A DNA stretch of 64,000 nucleotides from Chromobacterium haemolyticum DSM 19808 (GTDB lineage Bacteria; Pseudomonadota; Gammaproteobacteria; Burkholderiales; Chromobacteriaceae): the NCBI RefSeq assembly GCF_000711885.1, contig NZ_KL543995.1, forward strand, positions 58,010 through 122,009, in the 5' to 3' direction. Every line of letters starts with the position of its first letter. Within the stretch, counting starts at the first letter, position 1. The notes beneath the pieces are model-generated. The model searched no databases. It was not told the origin of the DNA and saw nothing but the letters and a program-made list of their open reading frames with translations. The translations under genes and the position numbers were made by a program. This document shows, in pieces, positions 61,907 through 64,000 of the stretch.

Positions 61907-64000
61907 TCAGCCTCCCGCGCCTTCCAAAAAGTCCTGAGCGAAACGCTGCAACACGCCGCCGGCTTCGTAGATCGACACTTCTTCCGCGGTGTCCAGCCTA
62001 CAGGTCACCGGTACCTGCGCGGTGTCGCCGTTCCGGCGGTGGATCAGCAGCGTCAGTTCGGCGAGCGGCTGGCGTCGGCCTACCACGTCGTAGGTCTCGG
62101 TGCCGTCCAGCGCGAGCGTCTTGCGGTTGACGCCGGGCTTGAATTCCAGCGGAAGCACGCCCATGCCGATCAGGTTGGTGCGGTGGATGCGCTCGAAGCC
62201 CTCTGCGACGATGGCCTCGACGCCGGCCAGCCGCACGCCCTTGGCCGCCCAGTCGCGCGAGCTGCCCTGGCCGTAGTCGGCGCCGGCGACGATGATCAGC
62301 GGCTGCTTGCGCTCCATATAGGTTTCTATCGCCTCCCACATCCGCATGGTCTTGCCTTCCGGCTCGACGCGGGCCAGTGAGCCCTGTCTCACCGAGCCGT
62401 CTTCGTTCAACACCATTTCATTGAACAGCTTGGGGTTGGCGAAGGTGGCGCGCTGCGCGGTCAGGTGGTCGCCGCGGTGGGTGGCGTAGGAATTGAAGTC
62501 TTCCTCCGGCAGGCCCATCTTCGCCAGATATTCGCCGGCGGCAGAGTCCGGCAGGATGGCGTTGGACGGCGACAAGTGGTCGGTGGTGATGTTGTCGGGC
62601 AGCAGGGCCAGAGGGCGCATGCCGCGCAGCGTGCGCTCGCCGGCCAGCGCGCCCTCCCAGTAAGGCGGGCGACGGATATAGGTGGACTGCGGCCGCCAGG
62701 CGTACAGCGGGCTGGCCTTGGCGGCGGTGTCGCGGCGGATGGCGAACATCGGTTCGTACACCTGTCGGAAATGCTCGGGCTTGACCGCCTGGCGCAGCAC
62801 CGCGTCTATCTCCGCGTCGTCCGGCCAGATGTCCTTGAGCCGGATCTCCTTGCCGTCGGCGACGCCGAGCACGTCTTTTTCGATGTCGAAGCGCATGGTG
62901 CCGGCGATGGCGTAGGCGATCACCAGCGGCGGCGAAGCCAGGAAGGCTTGCTTGGCGTAGGGGTGGATGCGGCCGTCGAAGTTGCGGTTGCCGGACAGTA
63001 CCGCCGTCGTGTATAGGTCGCGCTCCACGATTTCCTGCTGGATCTTGGGTTCCAGCGCGCCGGACATGCCGTTGCAGGTGGTGCAAGCGAAGGCGACGAT
63101 GCCGAAGCCCAATTGCTCCAGCTCGGACAACAGACCGGCTTCCTTCAAATAGAGTTCGACTGCCTTGGAACCCGGCGCCAGCGAGGACTTCACCCACGGT
63201 TTGCGAATCAGGCCCAGGCGGTTGGCATTGCGCGCCAGCAGGCCGGCGGCGATCACATTGCGGGGGTTGGAGGTATTGGTGCAACTGGTGATGGCGGCGA
63301 TGATCACCGCGCCGTCCGGCATCAGGCCCTGGGCCTCTTCTGCGCGCGCCTGCGCCAGGTTCACGGCGATGCCGCGTTCGGCGAGAGCCGATACCGGCAG
63401 CCGCTTGTGCGGATTGGACGGGCCGGCCAGATTGCGGCTCACGCTGGACAGGTCGAAGCGCAGCACCCGTTCATACGCGACGTTTTGCAGCGTGTCGGCC
63501 CATAGCCCGGCGGTCTTGGCGTAGGTTTCCACTAAGCGCACCTGCTCGTCGCTGCGGCCAGTCAGCTTCAGATAGGCGATGGTCTGTTCGTCGATGAAGA
63601 ATAGCGCCGCGGTGGCGCCGTACTCCGGGGCCATATTGGAAATGGTGGCGCGGTCGCCCAAGGTCAGCGCCGCCGCGCCCGCGCCGTAGAATTCCAGATA
63701 TGCGCCCACCACCTTTTGCTGGCGCAGAAATTCGGTCAGCGCCAGCACCACGTCGGTGGCGGTAATGCCTGGGCCGGGTTTGCCGGACAGTTCCACGCCG
63801 ACGATGTCCGGCAGCCGCATCCACGATGCGCGGCCCAGCATCACGTTTTCGGCTTCCAGACCGCCGACGCCGACGGCGATCACACCCAGCGCATCCACGT
63901 GGGGGGTGTGGCTGTCGGTGCCGACGCAGGTGTCCGGGTAGGCCACGCCGTTGTCGGCGTGGATGACCGGCGACATCTTCTCCAGATTGATCTGATGCAT
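61907..64000 (-). CDS. acnD: Fe/S-dependent 2-methylisocitrate dehydratase AcnD, N-terminus outside window
   Basis: An aconitase-superfamily enzyme that dehydrates 2-methylcitrate in propionate breakdown. The 697 visible residues are about the C-terminal four fifths of the protein; the frame is open at the right edge. CVGTDSHTPHVDALGVIAVG, the cluster Cys in AITSCTNTSNP and ACTTCNGMSG, and the swivel-domain GADYGQGSSRDWAAKG are all present. ALTEFLRQQKVVGAYLEFYG fits AcnD rather than AcnB. prpF follows downstream, supporting AcnD over housekeeping AcnA. The remaining prp genes would lie outside the window. Confidence 0.93.
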   Translation of the reverse strand: MHQINLEKMSPVIHADNGVAYPDTCVGTDSHTPHVDALGVIAVGVGGLEAENVMLGRASWMRLPDIVGVELSGKPGPGITATDVVLALTEFLRQQKVVGAYLEFYGAGAAALTLGDRATISNMAPEYGATAALFFIDEQTIAYLKLTGRSDEQVRLVETYAKTAGLWADTLQNVAYERVLRFDLSSVSRNLAGPSNPHKRLPVSALAERGIAVNLAQARAEEAQGLMPDGAVIIAAITSCTNTSNPRNVIAAGLLARNANRLGLIRKPWVKSSLAPGSKAVELYLKEAGLLSELEQLGFGIVAFACTTCNGMSGALEPKIQQEIVERDLYTTAVLSGNRNFDGRIHPYAKQAFLASPPLVIAYAIAGTMRFDIEKDVLGVADGKEIRLKDIWPDDAEIDAVLRQAVKPEHFRQVYEPMFAIRRDTAAKASPLYAWRPQSTYIRRPPYWEGALAGERTLRGMRPLALLPDNITTDHLSPSNAILPDSAAGEYLAKMGLPEEDFNSYATHRGDHLTAQRATFANPKLFNEMVLNEDGSVRQGSLARVEPEGKTMRMWEAIETYMERKQPLIIVAGADYGQGSSRDWAAKGVRLAGVEAIVAEGFERIHRTNLIGMGVLPLEFKPGVNRKTLALDGTETYDVVGRRQPLAELTLLIHRRNGDTAQVPVTCRLDTAEEVSIYEAGGVLQRFAQDFLEGAGG

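Noticed and set aside
1-64000. rRNA, tRNA, prophage or complete insertion sequence
   Set aside because: Scanning the intergenic gaps showed no cloverleaf-like or rRNA segments, and no integrase, transposase or phage structural gene was seen among the proteins.

Overview
The window looks like a chromosomal stretch from a Chromobacterium-like member of the Neisseriales (Betaproteobacteria). The basis is high GC content, a phaC-phaA pair of the Chromobacterium type, a trimeric beta-proteobacterial porin, DUF3579 and DUF2788 proteins, and the AcnD/PrpF form of the methylcitrate pathway. The genus call is inference from gene content and was not checked against a database. I saw no rRNA, tRNA, CRISPR array, prophage or complete insertion sequence. 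Nearly all of the DNA is coding.

Layout. 1-2.1 kb: the end of an acidic repeat protein, a PduO-type cobalamin adenosyltransferase and a Gln/Asn-rich protein. 2.2-8 kb (minus strand): glnE, ilvE, a zinc-finger protein, the heptosyltransferase waaF and a coupled TetR gene. 8-14.2 kb (plus): yhdP, a Nit-type amidohydrolase and tldD. 14.3-16.6 kb: a secreted SnoaL-like protein, an unusual SDR and a Tat-exported NodB-fold hydrolase. 16.6-19.4 kb: a LysR gene and a three-domain aminopeptidase P. 19.5-26.7 kb: a catabolic cluster of permease, class III aminotransferase, aldehyde dehydrogenase and amidase with a divergent LysR gene. 26.9-31.1 kb: small genes, then phaA and phaC. 31.4-41.8 kb: FAH-family hydrolase, hslR, an MFS transporter, a GNAT protein, sdaA, an NAD-binding protein with a divergent LysR gene, a porin, a DUF3579 protein and dinG. 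42-46.4 kb: an Orn/Lys/Arg-type decarboxylase, argF and argG. 46.5-48.6 kb: two exporters and a small membrane protein. 48.7-56.1 kb: a gamma-glutamylation catabolic operon with a divergent RpiR regulator. 56.2-60.1 kb: yajQ, dapA, a TetR gene and an AidB-like dehydrogenase. 60.1-64 kb: prpF, a DUF559 nuclease gene and acnD, which runs off the right edge.

Four things stand out. (1) Two families of short palindromic intergenic elements are scattered through the window. The larger has three complete copies of about 146-162 bp with roughly 18-bp terminal inverted repeats. Each is flanked by a 4-5 bp direct repeat (TAAG, CTTAG, CTTAG), so they behave like miniature transposable elements. They sit on stop codons, inside operons and in the 3' ends of genes. 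(2) argF is preceded by a strong intrinsic terminator whose U-run ends 13 nt before its start codon, leaving no room for a promoter in between, which suggests attenuation. (3) The 48.7-55 kb operon joins a PuuA-like gamma-glutamylamide synthetase, an iron-type alcohol dehydrogenase in place of the PuuB oxidase, an aldehyde dehydrogenase and a PuuD-like hydrolase. That set fits an amino alcohol substrate better than putrescine. (4) A DUF559 nuclease gene with its own 5' hairpin is lodged between acnD and prpF and ends inside one of the mobile palindromes.
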